Shown piece by piece: positions 9,645 through 19,965 of a stretch of DNA of 64,000 nt (within the stretch, counting starts at the first letter, position 1; every line of letters starts with the position of its first letter). The stretch comes from Nitrosospira multiformis (GTDB lineage: Bacteria > Pseudomonadota > Gammaproteobacteria > Burkholderiales > Nitrosomonadaceae). The notes under the pieces were generated by a model. The model was given only the letters and a program-made list of their open reading frames with translations, made no database searches and was not told the origin of the DNA. Location of the stretch: positions 372,001 through 436,000 of the forward strand of contig NZ_FNKY01000001.1 in NCBI RefSeq assembly GCF_900103165.1, read 5' to 3'. The position numbers and the translations under genes were made by a program.

Positions 9645-12086
9645 ATGGCCGTGCGCAAACTCAAAGCACACCACATGACACAACCTAAACCATTAAGCAG
9701 CTCGAACCCCAACCTCGAATTCGACGCATTGAAGGTTGAGCACGTTCATTTGCTCTATGCCAACTTACCGCTCTCGCTTGGCGCCAATCTGGTGCTTGCG
9801 CTGATTCTTGTCTATGTACAGAGATTAGTGATAGATCCTGCCGTGCTGTTTGGCTGGTTTATATCGATCAGCATGGTCTCGTTGTGGAGAGCAGTTCTGA
9901 TGGTACGTTGGCGCCGTAACAGAAAGGGCGACATATCCATTTTATTATGGAGATTCCGTTTTCGCGGGGGAGTCATTGCCAGCGCACTGGTCTGGGGCGT
10001 CGGTGGGGTGCTCTTATTCCCAGAGGGCGATATCCCCCATCAGGTATTTCTTTCCTTTGTCCTGGCTGGATTGAGTGCCGGAGCCGTCACTTCATTGTCA
10101 GTGGACAGATTATCAGTATTGAGCTTTCTACTGCTGACCTTGATACCGCTGATTGTACGTTTCGGGATGGAAGGCAGCGAAATTTCCCTGGCCATGGGGG
10201 TGATGACCACGCTTTTTTTGATTGTTATTTCGCAAAACGCGTCACGAACGGCGCTCACTATCCATGAAAATATCAAGCTGCGTATCGAAGCATCAGCGCG
10301 TGAAGAGGCATTGCAAGAGGGCAAAATACGCTTGCAGCAACTGAACCAGAATCTCGAACAGCTTGTCGCCAAGCGCACAAGTGCGCTGAGAGAAAGCGAG
10401 GCGCGCTTTCGGTTCCTGTTCGAACAGGTAGCGGTGGGCGTAGCGCAGATCGATACCATGACCGGCCGGTTCGTGCGCGTCAATCAGAAGTATGCCGATA
10501 TTATCGGCTATACGCCCACAGAGATGCTTGTGCTGGATTTCCAATCCCTTATCCACCCCGACGACCTCAAAGCCTCTCTGGCCAATGTAGAACGCCTCAA
10601 GGCAGGAGAAATACGTGAATTCGAGATGGAGAAACGCCTCTTTTGCAAAAACGGCAGAGACATCTGGGTCAAGCTAACGGTTTCACCCATGTGGATGCGG
10701 GGTGCAAAACCCGATTATCACATTGTGGTAATACAGGACATTACCGGGCACAAGCAGGCGGAAGAGCAAGTACATCAGCTTGCTTTCTATGATTCACTCA
10801 CCAGGCTACCCAACCGGCGTTTGTTCCTCGATCGTTTGCAACAGGCGCAGGTTCATAGCACACGTCATAAGACCAATTGTGCAATCCTGTTCATCGATCT
10901 GGATAACTTCAAGACACTTAACGATACCCGGGGCCATGATGTCGGTGATTTGCTTTTAATTGAGGTTGCCGAACGCCTCCGGAGTAGTGTGCGTAGCAGT
11001 GATACCGTAGCCCGGCTGGGTGGCGACGAGTTTGTTGTAATCATTGAGGGACTAAGCGAAGATACCGTGCCGGCGGCTGGCCAGGCCAAAGATATCGGCG
11101 AAAAATTTCTAGCATCCATCACCCAGCCTTTCAAGCTTCAGGAGTTTGAATACCACGGCTCCTCCAGTATTGGTATCCGCTTGTTTCGTGATGGCGAGAC
11201 CAGCATAGATGACCTGCTCAAGCATGCCGATACCGCAATGTATCAGGCTAAGACAGCAGGTCGCAATACCCTGTGTTTCTTTGACCCGTCCATGCAGATT
11301 GCGCTGGAAATGCGTACCACCATGGCGATTGAGCTGCGTCAGGCCATAGCTCGTCAGCAATTCAAGCTTCACTATCAGAGGCAAGTCAATGCGGAAGGCA
11401 CTGTGGTGGGTGCTGAAGTCCTGCTACGCTGGCAGCATCCCGAACGGGGAATGATTTCGCCGATGGTATTCATTCCGATCGCAGAAGAGACCGGTCTCAT
11501 TGTGCCGCTTGGAAAGTGGGTGCTGCAGATGGCCTGTGCACAGCTTAAGCAATGGGAACACGACCCGGATACCCGCAACTTCCAGCTTGCCGTCAACATT
11601 AGTGCACGCCAGTTCCGTCAATTGGATTTTGTCGATGAGGTGCTTGAAGTATTGCGAAAATCGGAGGCTGATCCGCTCAAGCTCAAGCTCGAGCTTACGG
11701 AAAGCCTGGTGCTACAAGACATTGTCCATAGTATCGAAAAAATGGAGATACTATGCAATGCTGGCATACGCTTTGCACTGGATGACTTCGGCACAGGACA
11801 CTCCTCGCTGACCTATCTTAAGCGCTTACCGCTGGAGCAGATCAAGATCGACCAGAGTTTCGTGAACGATATCGCCACCGACCCAAGCGACGAAATAATT
11901 GTTCGCACCATTATCGTGATGAGCAACAGCCTTGGGATGAAAGTCATTGCCGAGGGAGTGGAAACAGAAGACCAGCGAGACTTCCTTGCTCGAAACGGTT
12001 GTTACACCTATCAGGGCTATCTGTTTGGAAGACCTATGCCAATCGAGGATTTCCAGAAACTGCTATCCCGGTTTCAAAAAATTTAA
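9645..12086 (+). CDS. Membrane-bound PAS-GGDEF-EAL cyclic-di-GMP enzyme
   Basis: An 813-residue signalling protein. The N-terminal third holds about six hydrophobic helices (residues 40-195), then a coiled-coil linker (about 215-250), a PAS domain (about 250-375), a GGDEF domain with intact LGGDEFVV, and an EAL domain with EVLLRW, DDFGTGHSSL and IKIDQSFV. Both catalytic signatures look intact (the EAL motif as EVL), so it may both make and break cyclic-di-GMP. Start at 9645 is supported by a GGAG site six bases upstream. It is monocistronic. Confidence 0.93.
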   Translation: MAVRKLKAHHMTQPKPLSSSNPNLEFDALKVEHVHLLYANLPLSLGANLVLALILVYVQRLVIDPAVLFGWFISISMVSLWRAVLMVRWRRNRKGDISILLWRFRFRGGVIASALVWGVGGVLLFPEGDIPHQVFLSFVLAGLSAGAVTSLSVDRLSVLSFLLLTLIPLIVRFGMEGSEISLAMGVMTTLFLIVISQNASRTALTIHENIKLRIEASAREEALQEGKIRLQQLNQNLEQLVAKRTSALRESEARFRFLFEQVAVGVAQIDTMTGRFVRVNQKYADIIGYTPTEMLVLDFQSLIHPDDLKASLANVERLKAGEIREFEMEKRLFCKNGRDIWVKLTVSPMWMRGAKPDYHIVVIQDITGHKQAEEQVHQLAFYDSLTRLPNRRLFLDRLQQAQVHSTRHKTNCAILFIDLDNFKTLNDTRGHDVGDLLLIEVAERLRSSVRSSDTVARLGGDEFVVIIEGLSEDTVPAAGQAKDIGEKFLASITQPFKLQEFEYHGSSSIGIRLFRDGETSIDDLLKHADTAMYQAKTAGRNTLCFFDPSMQIALEMRTTMAIELRQAIARQQFKLHYQRQVNAEGTVVGAEVLLRWQHPERGMISPMVFIPIAEETGLIVPLGKWVLQMACAQLKQWEHDPDTRNFQLAVNISARQFRQLDFVDEVLEVLRKSEADPLKLKLELTESLVLQDIVHSIEKMEILCNAGIRFALDDFGTGHSSLTYLKRLPLEQIKIDQSFVNDIATDPSDEIIVRTIIVMSNSLGMKVIAEGVETEDQRDFLARNGCYTYQGYLFGRPMPIEDFQKLLSRFQKI

Positions 12087-12092
12087 CTCTCA

Positions 12093-12111
12093 CCGTGCTT
12101 TCATAGCACGG
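12093..12111 (-). terminator. Possible terminator hairpin between the GGDEF gene and kup
   Basis: A perfect 7-base-pair stem CCGTGCT/AGCACGG with a 5-base loop lies between two convergent genes. On the minus strand a T-run follows only after about 10 bases, so termination is uncertain. Confidence 0.3.
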
Positions 12112-12216
12112 GGCTCAGCAAACCGGTTTTTTGGACTCGCCATTATCGAAATATGGACCGGCTCGATGCTTTTATCCCCGGCTTTTGCAGCCAATAGCTT
12201 TGAGTCCGGCGGGCTG

Positions 12217-14115
12217 CTAGATCTCGACCCGCGCCCCCAGTTCAAGAACCCGGTTAGCGGGCAGCTTAAGATATTCCGCCGCATTGCTCGCATTGCGGGT
12301 CATGGCTGCGAAAAGCCGTTCCCGCCACAACGCCATGCCGGCACCAGAACTCGGTACGACGATCTGGCGACTCAGAAAATAGGAGGTTTTAAGCGGTTCG
12401 AACACAAGCCCATATGGTTCGCACAATTCCAGTGCGTATGGCAGGTTGGGTTCGTCTTTGAAGCCGTAACGGACAGTAATTTGGTAGCAGTTATTGTTTA
12501 ATGACTTTACGGATACTCGCTGGTCTTTAAGAACGCGAGGAGTTTCCAAAAGAGCCACTGTCAAGAATACCACTCGCTCATGCAAAACCTGGTTATGGGC
12601 AAGATTATGCAGTAGCGCATGAGGCACTCCATCTAAATCGGCGGTCAAAAAGATCGATGTGCCGGCGACGCGCGCCGGGGGGTGCGCCATCAGCGATTCC
12701 AGAAACGGCTCAAGTGGAATAGCTGCCGAGCGCAGGTGCTCGAACAGAATTTGACGTCCGCGATGCCAGGTAACCATGATAGTAAAAATTATCACTCCGA
12801 TTACCAGCGGGAACCACCCGCCCTGGGCAATTTTCAGAGTGGTGGCCGCAAAAAATGTCATATCGATGGTAATGAAAATCATTGTCGCAAAAACAGCTAA
12901 AAACCAGGAGTATTTCCAGGCGTAGCGAAGTACGAAGAAAGTAAGCAGGGTTTCAATGACCATCGTGGCGGTTACGGCAAAACCATACGCGGACGCGAGA
13001 CTGGAGGATGAGCCAAAGCCCAGCACCGCCATGACTACCGCTGCCAGCAGCGTCCAATTGACGAAGGGAATATATATCTGACCGATCTTACGATCAGAGG
13101 TGTGTTTTATCTGCATGCGCGGCAGAAATCCCAGCTGGATAGCCTGCTTGGTCATGGAAAAAACACCGGAGATAACGGCTTGTGATGCGATGACGGTGGC
13201 AATAGTCGCCAATCCTACAGCCGGATAAAGCGCCCAGGCGGGAAACAAAAGATAGAAGGGGTTGGAAATCGCTAGTGGATTGGAGAGCAGCAGCGCTCCC
13301 TGCCCGAGATAATTCAACGTCAGCGCTGGCAGCACACATCCATACCAGGCAAAACGGATAGGTTTGGCGCCAAAGTGTCCCATATCTGCATAGAGCGCCT
13401 CTCCACCCGTAATCGCGAGCACCACGGCGCCAAAAGCAACGAACGCCAGCCACCCATTGTTCAGGCAGAAGGCGACGGCGTGAACCGGGTTTAGCGCCGA
13501 CAATATCTGTGGCGCGGCGCCAATATTGGCGAGACCGGCAAGCGCGAGCGTACTGAACCATATCAGGGTGATCGGTCCGAACATGGCGCCGATTCCTCCC
13601 GTTCCCCGCTGCTGGATTAAAAAAAGCGCAATCAGTACAGTCAACGTGATGGGTACCACGTACGGCTTGAGCAGCGGCGTAGCCACTTCCAGCCCCTCCA
13701 CGGCACTCAGCACCGAAATGGCCGGTGTTATAACCCCGTCACCATAAAACAGCGCCGCACCGAAGCCACCGATAAGGAATAGCATATTGCGCAGTTGCGG
13801 ATGACTGGCGACCGAAGAACTGGCGAGCGACAGCAACGCCATGATGCCGCCCTCCCCCTTGTTGTCCGCACGCAAGATCAACGTTATGTACTTGAGCGAC
13901 ACCACCGTCATGATCGCCCAGAAGATAAGCGAGATAATGCCGATTATATTGCCCTCGCTGACCGCAAGCCCGTAGACGGGATCGAAAACCGTCTTCATGA
14001 CATATAAGGGGCTCGTACCAATGTCGCCATAGACCACCCCCAGAGCGGCCAGACTTAGTACGCCCAGAGACTGCTGTCTGACCGTTGTTTTCGGTCCCGT
14101 GTTTTCGCCGGTCAC
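12217..14115 (-). CDS. kup: Low-affinity potassium uptake protein Kup
   Basis: A 632-residue KUP/HAK/KT transporter with about 12 hydrophobic segments and a hydrophilic C-terminal domain. The family signature GVVYGDIGTSPLYV lies near residues 22-35, and GGEALYADMGHFG is the conserved loop. It imports K+ with protons across the inner membrane. It converges on the upstream GGDEF-EAL gene. Nothing unusual is seen. Confidence 0.96.
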   Translation of the reverse strand: MTGENTGPKTTVRQQSLGVLSLAALGVVYGDIGTSPLYVMKTVFDPVYGLAVSEGNIIGIISLIFWAIMTVVSLKYITLILRADNKGEGGIMALLSLASSSVASHPQLRNMLFLIGGFGAALFYGDGVITPAISVLSAVEGLEVATPLLKPYVVPITLTVLIALFLIQQRGTGGIGAMFGPITLIWFSTLALAGLANIGAAPQILSALNPVHAVAFCLNNGWLAFVAFGAVVLAITGGEALYADMGHFGAKPIRFAWYGCVLPALTLNYLGQGALLLSNPLAISNPFYLLFPAWALYPAVGLATIATVIASQAVISGVFSMTKQAIQLGFLPRMQIKHTSDRKIGQIYIPFVNWTLLAAVVMAVLGFGSSSSLASAYGFAVTATMVIETLLTFFVLRYAWKYSWFLAVFATMIFITIDMTFFAATTLKIAQGGWFPLVIGVIIFTIMVTWHRGRQILFEHLRSAAIPLEPFLESLMAHPPARVAGTSIFLTADLDGVPHALLHNLAHNQVLHERVVFLTVALLETPRVLKDQRVSVKSLNNNCYQITVRYGFKDEPNLPYALELCEPYGLVFEPLKTSYFLSRQIVVPSSGAGMALWRERLFAAMTRNASNAAEYLKLPANRVLELGARVEI

Positions 14116-14709
14116 GATCCTGAATCCCGCGGTAAGAGCAGACTTACCAAAAAGGTAAAGTCGGGTTGGAGCAAAAAGTCATTACGGATCATGTGGTACC
14201 GAGCTAAGAAACGAGTGAAAAATACATGGTCAACTGACAGGCTTATTGATTCGGCGAGAAAACACCATGTCCCATAAATTTCGCCATTCCGGACGGGCCG
14301 GAATCAGCCCAAACCAGCAACGGCACACTTTGAACGCCCGTTGGATACCGGTTTCTAATAGCATGACGTTTGTAATGTTTACTTGCTGGATCAACAGAAT
14401 ATGGATGCATTGAAGCAGGTGCGTGGTTTACCTGATGGCGGCACGATGGTGGCTAAGGGATCCATACGGCTAGGAGTGAGCCCCATAAGTACTTCCGCCT
14501 TCTTTACTTCAATATGAAGGACGACAAACGTTATAAGTCTGAACGCCCTTTCATTGGGTTTAGTGTACTGAATGGTTTATTTGCTGCGTGCCTGCGGCAA
14601 TGGGCAATGGTTAATAGTCGCCACCGATTGAACGGGATTCCGCTCCTATTGTACACGACCTGTATGTTGGATTGCGCCAGCGCGCAACGCGGGGCAATTG
14701 CACACAAGA
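14116..14709. other. Gene-free stretch between kup and sixA
   Basis: About 590 bases with no ORF that resembles a known family. It must contain the kup promoter on the minus strand, but no clear consensus was picked out. Confidence 0.4.
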
Positions 14710-15162
14710 CTACAACATATCCGGAGAAATGCTGGTATGCAAGACCACTTCAGCGAGGTCTCCCTTCTTTTTGTTGCTAAACCACCATATTGCGCCTTTC
14801 CGGACGCTCCATTCCATGGGATCGCCTGACATGAGAAAAGCCGCGACTTCTCCAAGTGTGGGCTGATGGCCCACTACTATGACCGCGCCTTTGGCATCTG
14901 GCCATTCCGCGGCGGCGAGAATTGCTTTTGCCGAAGCGCCCGGCCCGATTGCACCGACAGTTTCGAAATCGCCGTCCAACGCCGCCGCGGTCTGCTGGGT
15001 GCGCCTGGTGGGACTGACTATAATGCGTATATTTTTTGGCAATCTTGGCTTAAGCCATTCAGCCATGACTCGCGCTTGTTTTAATCCCTTGTCCGTAAGT
15101 TCCCGTGCGCTATCGGGTACACCATCCTCAGCTTCGGCATGACGCCATAGAATGAGTTCCAT
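14710..15162 (-). CDS. sixA: Phosphohistidine phosphatase SixA
   Basis: A 150-residue histidine phosphatase. The RHG-type catalytic motif reads LWRHAEAED near the N-terminus, the SPTRRTQQTA segment supplies the second arginine, and VVGHQPTLGEVA supplies the second histidine. SixA removes phosphate from histidine phosphotransfer domains. Start placed at 15162, giving the usual MELILWRHAEA beginning, preceded by AGGAG; a longer frame to 15240 has no support. Confidence 0.9.
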   Translation of the reverse strand: MELILWRHAEAEDGVPDSARELTDKGLKQARVMAEWLKPRLPKNIRIIVSPTRRTQQTAAALDGDFETVGAIGPGASAKAILAAAEWPDAKGAVIVVGHQPTLGEVAAFLMSGDPMEWSVRKGAIWWFSNKKKGDLAEVVLHTSISPDML

Positions 15163-15437
15163 GTTTTCTCCTATAGTAAAATCATTGATCCATGGCAGCC
15201 TGAATGTGTGCCGGATGGAGGCAATTCTATATATTCGCACGCACTGAACTGACCAGGTGCGCCATAACGACTATATAACATCTGATCTTGATCTTTGTGC
15301 TGGCAGAGCATTACATGAAGTCGTCTCATCGATCAACGAGCATGCGCTAAGGAGGACAACCGGTATTGAGTACCGATGAGAGAGATTCTGACAGTGGAAT
15401 CTATTGTGGATGACGGAAAAATGATGCTTGCGTAAAT

Positions 15438-15457
15438 GGCGGGCATATCCGCCCGCC
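15438..15457 (-). terminator. Hairpin downstream of the glutaredoxin-like gene
   Basis: A perfect 7-base-pair stem GGCGGGC/GCCCGCC with a 6-base loop, 12 bases past the stop of the minus-strand gene at 15469. The T-run after it is weak. The rest of 15163-15437 holds no convincing gene. Confidence 0.45.
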
Positions 15458-15468
15458 TCCCATCGCAA

Positions 15469-15708
15469 TTAGGATTTCAATGCGGAAATCGGGGCGCCAA
15501 AGTTGATGTGGAAAGGTGCTCCGTTGATTACAATTGCGGGTACTGACTTCACGCCAGCCGCTTCAGCAGCTGCAATGCGATCTCCATGCTCGCCGAGATG
15601 TACAAGTTCCACATCGTAACGGGTGGGATCCAGGGCATCAGCAATCTGACGCTCGGCTTCGACACATACGGGGCAACCGGCATGATAAAAAGTAGCAGGT
15701 GTTTTCAT
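15469..15708 (-). CDS. Small glutaredoxin/thioredoxin-like protein
   Basis: A 79-residue thioredoxin-fold protein with the redox motif CPVC near residue 12 (YHAGCPVCVEAE) and the cis-proline segment SVPAIVINGAPFHINFG. It is likely cytoplasmic because no signal peptide is visible. It is shorter than classical glutaredoxins and its partner is unknown. The gene is single, between sixA and rsmI. Confidence 0.8.
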   Translation of the reverse strand: MKTPATFYHAGCPVCVEAERQIADALDPTRYDVELVHLGEHGDRIAAAEAAGVKSVPAIVINGAPFHINFGAPISALKS

Positions 15709-15907
15709 AGTCGATATCTCCAGAATATTTAGATGTCAGTGGGGGCTACCCACGTTCGCAAGAACCACTTAAGCTGTAACCATGCGACGAGGCTATTATA
15801 ACCGAAGACCCTCAGAGGATCAAAAATAGCAGGCTGTGAATTTCGCTGTAGTTGCACGTGCAGCGCTAACATTCGTTGGCAATTAAGTCCACCGCTAATG
15901 ACAATGC

Positions 15908-16783
15908 CTATGCTCTGCTATTTGTCTCACCTTTTAGTACCAATGCCAAGGCATACAACATGTTTTTGCTTTCACCAGTTATCTCCGTAGCTAGCTTGAC
16001 GGCCTGCTTCAGCGGCAGATCTTCCAATAATAGCGCCAGCGTACGTCGTGCCTGATCGCTGACTTTCTCTTCAGTTCGGATCTCCGCGCCAGACACAAGT
16101 AATACGAACTCGCCCTTTTGATGGTTAGCGTCGGCCTGCAACCATGCGGGAGCATCATGCAAAACGCAGCGGTGTAACGTTTCGAATAATTTGGTCAGCT
16201 CTCTGGCAATAATGAGTTGGCGATGCATGCCCAGCACCTCAGCCAGATCAGCCACGCAGCCAAGTATGCGATGAGGGGCCTCGTAAAATACCAGCGTGTA
16301 AGGCAGCGGTTTTAATGCCTCCAATTCGCGCTTGCGCGGCCCGGAATTGACGGGGAGAAATCCATAAAACAAAAAATGGGGCATGGTAATCCCTGATGCG
16401 GACAGGGCACATATGGCCGCGTTGGCGCCGGGAATCGGGGTTACTTTGTAGCCTTGATCCCGCACCAGGCTAACCAGCGCGCTCCCCGGATCGGAGATTC
16501 CCGGTGTACCTGCGTCAGTGACGAGAGCGATGGATTTTCCCTGGGCGAGAAAATTCACGACCTTTTCTGCCATGGCGCGCTCGTTGTGCTGATGCAGCGC
16601 CATCATCTTTTTGGCTATCGAATAATGTGCCAATAAACGCGCTGTCGTGCGGGTATCTTCAGCAGCGACCACATCCACCGCCGCAAGTATATCCAGCGCC
16701 CGAAGACTAATGTCGCGCAGGTTTCCTATGGGTGTGGCAACGATATATAGCGTGCTGGTGGATATCATATTATTGTGATTCAT
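15908..16783 (-). CDS. rsmI: 16S rRNA (cytidine1402-2'-O)-methyltransferase
   Basis: An SAM-dependent tetrapyrrole-methylase-fold enzyme that 2'-O-methylates C1402 in the ribosomal P site. The family motifs TPIGNLRDIS, AEDTRTT, LVTDAGTPGISDPG, PGANAAICALSASG, and YEAPHR are all present. The frame opens at a GTG (16816); ATGs occur at 16783 and 16768. None has a clear Shine-Dalgarno, so the exact start is unsure by up to 16 codons. It is divergent from yraN, the common proteobacterial pairing. Confidence 0.95.
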   Translation of the reverse strand: MNHNNMISTSTLYIVATPIGNLRDISLRALDILAAVDVVAAEDTRTTARLLAHYSIAKKMMALHQHNERAMAEKVVNFLAQGKSIALVTDAGTPGISDPGSALVSLVRDQGYKVTPIPGANAAICALSASGITMPHFLFYGFLPVNSGPRKRELEALKPLPYTLVFYEAPHRILGCVADLAEVLGMHRQLIIARELTKLFETLHRCVLHDAPAWLQADANHQKGEFVLLVSGAEIRTEEKVSDQARRTLALLLEDLPLKQAVKLATEITGESKNMLYALALVLKGETNSRA

Positions 16784-17199
16784 TCTATTGGGACTTGCCG
16801 GTATGGATCGTCGCACTATAAACCTAAATCAGGCGTATGGACCGTCAACTTCCAGATTTGGGATAAAGCGATCTGTTGGTTTTTCAATCGGGCTGGGGTG
16901 ATTTTATGATAGATGCGCACGCGCGAAACGAGATAACCGCAGCGTGTTTTTTGGACCGTTAGGGGCAGCTACCTTTAGTTCCCCTCTGAATTACTGATTA
17001 TCTGTGTGTAATTCATGAACTCACGATAAAGCGCTATGCTGGATTGCGGGACATTGTAAAATATAGCGGCTGACTGGCTGGCGCCCGGCTGAAACGGAAG
17101 CCCTCAATTTTCTTCTTTATATGCTCCGTTACGCGCAACGGCAAGGACAGAAATTGGATATCCTGTCGTTTGGAGCGAGAATTGTAGGGACATTAGGAT
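16784..17199. other. Divergent intergenic region between rsmI and yraN
   Basis: About 400 bases. It was checked for RNase P RNA, which neighbours rsmI in some beta-proteobacteria, but the conserved GAGGAAAGTCC core is absent on both strands. No gene is seen; promoters for both genes presumably lie here. Confidence 0.4.
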
Positions 17200-17538
17200 A
17201 TGAAGGGCAGCGAGGCCGAGCGATGTGCCGAGACATTTCTTTTACGCCAGCGCCTTCGCTTGCTTGAGCGAAATTACCGGTGCCGTTTTGGTGAAATTGA
17301 TCTCATCATGCAAGATGGGGAGATGCTGGTATTTGTTGAGGTACGGTTGCGTACGAGTTTGATTTTTGGCGGGGCAGCAGCTAGCATTACGTCATTCAAG
17401 CAGGCGAAGCTGTTACGAACAGCGCGTCATTATCTTGCCGGTTTAAAGATGGCGCCTCCGTGCCGGTTTGATGCGGTACTGCTATCGGGTCAGAGCGGGG
17501 AGGAGATGGAATGGATCAAAAATGCCTTTGAGGAATAG
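17200..17538 (+). CDS. YraN/UPF0102 family endonuclease-like protein
   Basis: A 112-residue protein of the Holliday-junction-resolvase-like nuclease fold. The signature blocks G-x-x-A-E, LERNYRCRFGEIDLIMQDG and LVFVEVRLR retain the D-E-x-K-like acidic core, with Arg in place of the usual Lys in VEVR. Function in the family is unproven. It neighbours rsmI (divergent) and a BON-domain lipoprotein downstream, as in the E. coli rsmI-yraN-dolP region, though the diaA gene is absent here. Confidence 0.88.
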   Translation: MKGSEAERCAETFLLRQRLRLLERNYRCRFGEIDLIMQDGEMLVFVEVRLRTSLIFGGAAASITSFKQAKLLRTARHYLAGLKMAPPCRFDAVLLSGQSGEEMEWIKNAFEE

Positions 17539-17833
17539 TGTTGTTAACAGGCCCTAAGTCGCAGAGATCGCATTCCTGGTTGCCATTTCTGCCGTGAAGC
17601 ACGATGAACACCTTCAGTAGCTTGCCGAGCTTGAAGAATCGAAGCAAAGATCCGGCTGATGAGGATAGATTTTGAAGATTCTGAAAGCTGATAATTCCGT
17701 TGGCCGAAGAGGTGGCGAAATACAAGCCGGTGCGGCGCCTTGATATTCAGCTTTTGCAGCAGTTGATTTTCTTTAATCCCGACAGGCTGCCAGGCGGGAC
17801 AGGAAAATGTGTTTTTTTACAAAGGGAACATTG

Positions 17834-18421
17834 ATGAAAAGTTTGAAGGGGGGATGGCTGTTTTTACTTGTGCTGCTATTTCCGTTTCTTCCGGGGTGCG
17901 CCGTGTTGATAGCGGCTGGTGTCGTATCTGGTGTCGGTACAGGCGTGGCGGTATCTCAAGACCGGCGAACAGGAGGTATTTTCGTCGAGGACGAAGGGAT
18001 CGAAATAAAGGGTGGACGGCGCATCAGTGAAAAATTCGGGAGTGATGCTCATGTTAATGTCACCAGCTTTAATCGCAACGTCTTGCTCACCGGTGAGGTT
18101 CCGTCCGAGGCTGCGAAAAAGGAGATTGGGGATCTTGTCAAAGGTGTCGAGAACGTGCGCAATGTCACTAACGAAATAGTCGTGGCCGAAATAAGCTCAT
18201 TCATGTCTCGTAGTAATGATGCGTTGATTACCTCCAAAGTGAAGGGCCGCTTTATGGATGCCGGGAAATTCCAGGTCAATCATGTGAAAGTTATTACGGA
18301 AAACGGTGTGGTGTTCCTGCTGGGTATGGTAAGCCGCAAGGAGGCTGATAGCGCGGTGGAGGTTGCGAGTTTGACCAGTGGCGTGAAGAAAGTGGTCAAG
18401 GTTTTTGAATACCAGGGTTGA
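17834..18421 (+). CDS. BON-domain outer-membrane lipoprotein (DolP-like)
   Basis: A 195-residue lipoprotein. The signal peptide ends in the lipobox LPGC, then come two BON domains (about residues 55-125 and 130-195) with the NVTNEI and GVFLLG-type beta motifs. DolP-type proteins bind anionic phospholipid in the outer membrane. Start set at 17834, nine codons after the longest open frame, because it gives a canonical signal and has AAAGGG upstream. About 295 bases separate it from yraN, where diaA would normally lie. Confidence 0.85.
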   Translation: MKSLKGGWLFLLVLLFPFLPGCAVLIAAGVVSGVGTGVAVSQDRRTGGIFVEDEGIEIKGGRRISEKFGSDAHVNVTSFNRNVLLTGEVPSEAAKKEIGDLVKGVENVRNVTNEIVVAEISSFMSRSNDALITSKVKGRFMDAGKFQVNHVKVITENGVVFLLGMVSRKEADSAVEVASLTSGVKKVVKVFEYQG

Positions 18422-18588
18422 CCGCTATTGGCAGGGATATCGGAACCCGACTGATACTCCGGATTGCGGATCGGATGGTCGGATTTGTAATCTGAGATTT
18501 CGCACGCCCGGATTGATACGTGTTTTGGTGAAGGATCCTGTCATTGAGTCGTTCAATACTGTCGGCCCTGTCTAGCGATTTTTCTTGA

Positions 18589-19965
18589 ATGCTTCCTGTT
18601 GACTTCGTCGCCCGGCTCCGGGATCTTTTGCCTCCTGATCGGCTGCTCACGGACCCGGTGGATTGTTACGCCTATGCCTACGACAATAGCCGAAAAATCT
18701 TTCCGCCTGCGGCGGTTGCGTTTCCGGTGACGGCAGCGGAAGTTCAGGCTATTGTGGCACTTTGCAATGATCATGAAATCCCGCTCACCCCGCGTGGACG
18801 CGGCACTGGGACGTCGGGAGGAAGTCTTCCCGAACAGGGGGGTGTCGCGTTATCGCTGGAACGCATGCTGCGTGTTGTTTCAGTTGATCCCGCCAACCGT
18901 GTGATTGTTGCCGAACCGGGCGTCCTCAATCAGTCAATACAGGAGGCTGTCAAGCCCTATGGTTTTTTTTGGCCGCCCGACCCATCCAGTGCCGCCTATT
19001 CGAGTATAGGCGGGAACCTTGCCACCTCCGCGGGCGGACCCCATGCGGTGAAATATGGAACGACACGGGACCACGTGCTGGGGCTGAGAGCCGTGACAGG
19101 AGCAGGTAAGTTTATCAAAACCGGGTGCTATACCACGAAAGGTGTGGTGGGCTACGATTTAACGCGGCTTTTAATTGGCTCGGAGGGTACGCTGGCCGTC
19201 ATCACCGAGGCGACACTCAAGCTCACTCCTCTCCCTCAAGCGGTTGGGGGAATCACCGCGCATTATCGTGATGTCAGAAGTTGCGCATCCGCCATCGTTA
19301 AGGTGATGGCACTTCCCGAGACCCCTAGTGCGCTGGAATTTCTGGATGCGGGCGCACTCGATTTGATTCGGGGACACTTCCCGGACTTGGTGCCCGGTAG
19401 CTCCCGTGCCATGCTGATGATCGAGGTGGATGGGCCTTCTCATAGCATTTCGGAGTCAAGTGCGTCGATTCTTGATGCCTGCCGCAATTCGGGACTGATT
19501 CTCGCCGGGGAAGTCGCGGATGCCGCTACCTTGTGGCGGGCGCGTAAAACGCTATCCCCGCTATTGCGCGATATCGCGCCAAAAAAAATCAACGAGGATG
19601 TGGTCGTGCCGGTTTCAGCATTACCCGATTTTCTGGATGGCTTGGCGCAGCTGACGGATGATTATGGGATTGCCAACGTCAATTTTGGTCATGCGGGTAA
19701 CGGCAACATTCATGTCAATCTGCTGGTAAACCCGGATATCGGCGATGAAATGGATCGCGCGGAGAGATGCCTGAATGAGATGTTCGATCTGGTAATCAGG
19801 CTCAATGGTACGTTATCGGGTGAACATGGGGTGGGTAGTGAGAAGCGCGCATACGTAGGCAAGGAGATTGACACGACAACGCTGGCATTGATGAAAGATA
19901 TCAAGCGGGTATTTGATCCCCGCAATATCCTTAACCCGGGAAAGTTATTCCCGTGGGATCCATAA
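18589..19965 (+). CDS. FAD-linked oxidase, GlcD/D-lactate dehydrogenase family
   Basis: A 458-residue FAD-binding PCMH-type oxidoreductase. The FAD site is seen in TPRGRGTGTSGGSLP and PPDPSSAAYSSIGGNLATSA, and the C-terminal signature is NFGHAGNGNIHVN plus SGEHGVGSEK. It resembles GlcD but stands alone here; a true glcDEF set lies at 37.7-41.6 kb. Substrate could be D-lactate, glycolate or another 2-hydroxyacid. Confidence 0.88.
   Translation: MLPVDFVARLRDLLPPDRLLTDPVDCYAYAYDNSRKIFPPAAVAFPVTAAEVQAIVALCNDHEIPLTPRGRGTGTSGGSLPEQGGVALSLERMLRVVSVDPANRVIVAEPGVLNQSIQEAVKPYGFFWPPDPSSAAYSSIGGNLATSAGGPHAVKYGTTRDHVLGLRAVTGAGKFIKTGCYTTKGVVGYDLTRLLIGSEGTLAVITEATLKLTPLPQAVGGITAHYRDVRSCASAIVKVMALPETPSALEFLDAGALDLIRGHFPDLVPGSSRAMLMIEVDGPSHSISESSASILDACRNSGLILAGEVADAATLWRARKTLSPLLRDIAPKKINEDVVVPVSALPDFLDGLAQLTDDYGIANVNFGHAGNGNIHVNLLVNPDIGDEMDRAERCLNEMFDLVIRLNGTLSGEHGVGSEKRAYVGKEIDTTTLALMKDIKRVFDPRNILNPGKLFPWDP

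Noticed and set aside
15344-15432. Strong AAGGAGG site followed by 15-19 codon frames between sixA and the glutaredoxin-like gene
   Set aside because: Frames are very short, start choice is unclear, and the product shows no pattern; kept only as a note.
16784-17199. Possible RNase P RNA gene next to rsmI
   Set aside because: The conserved GAGGAAAGTCC core and its partner helices are not found on either strand.
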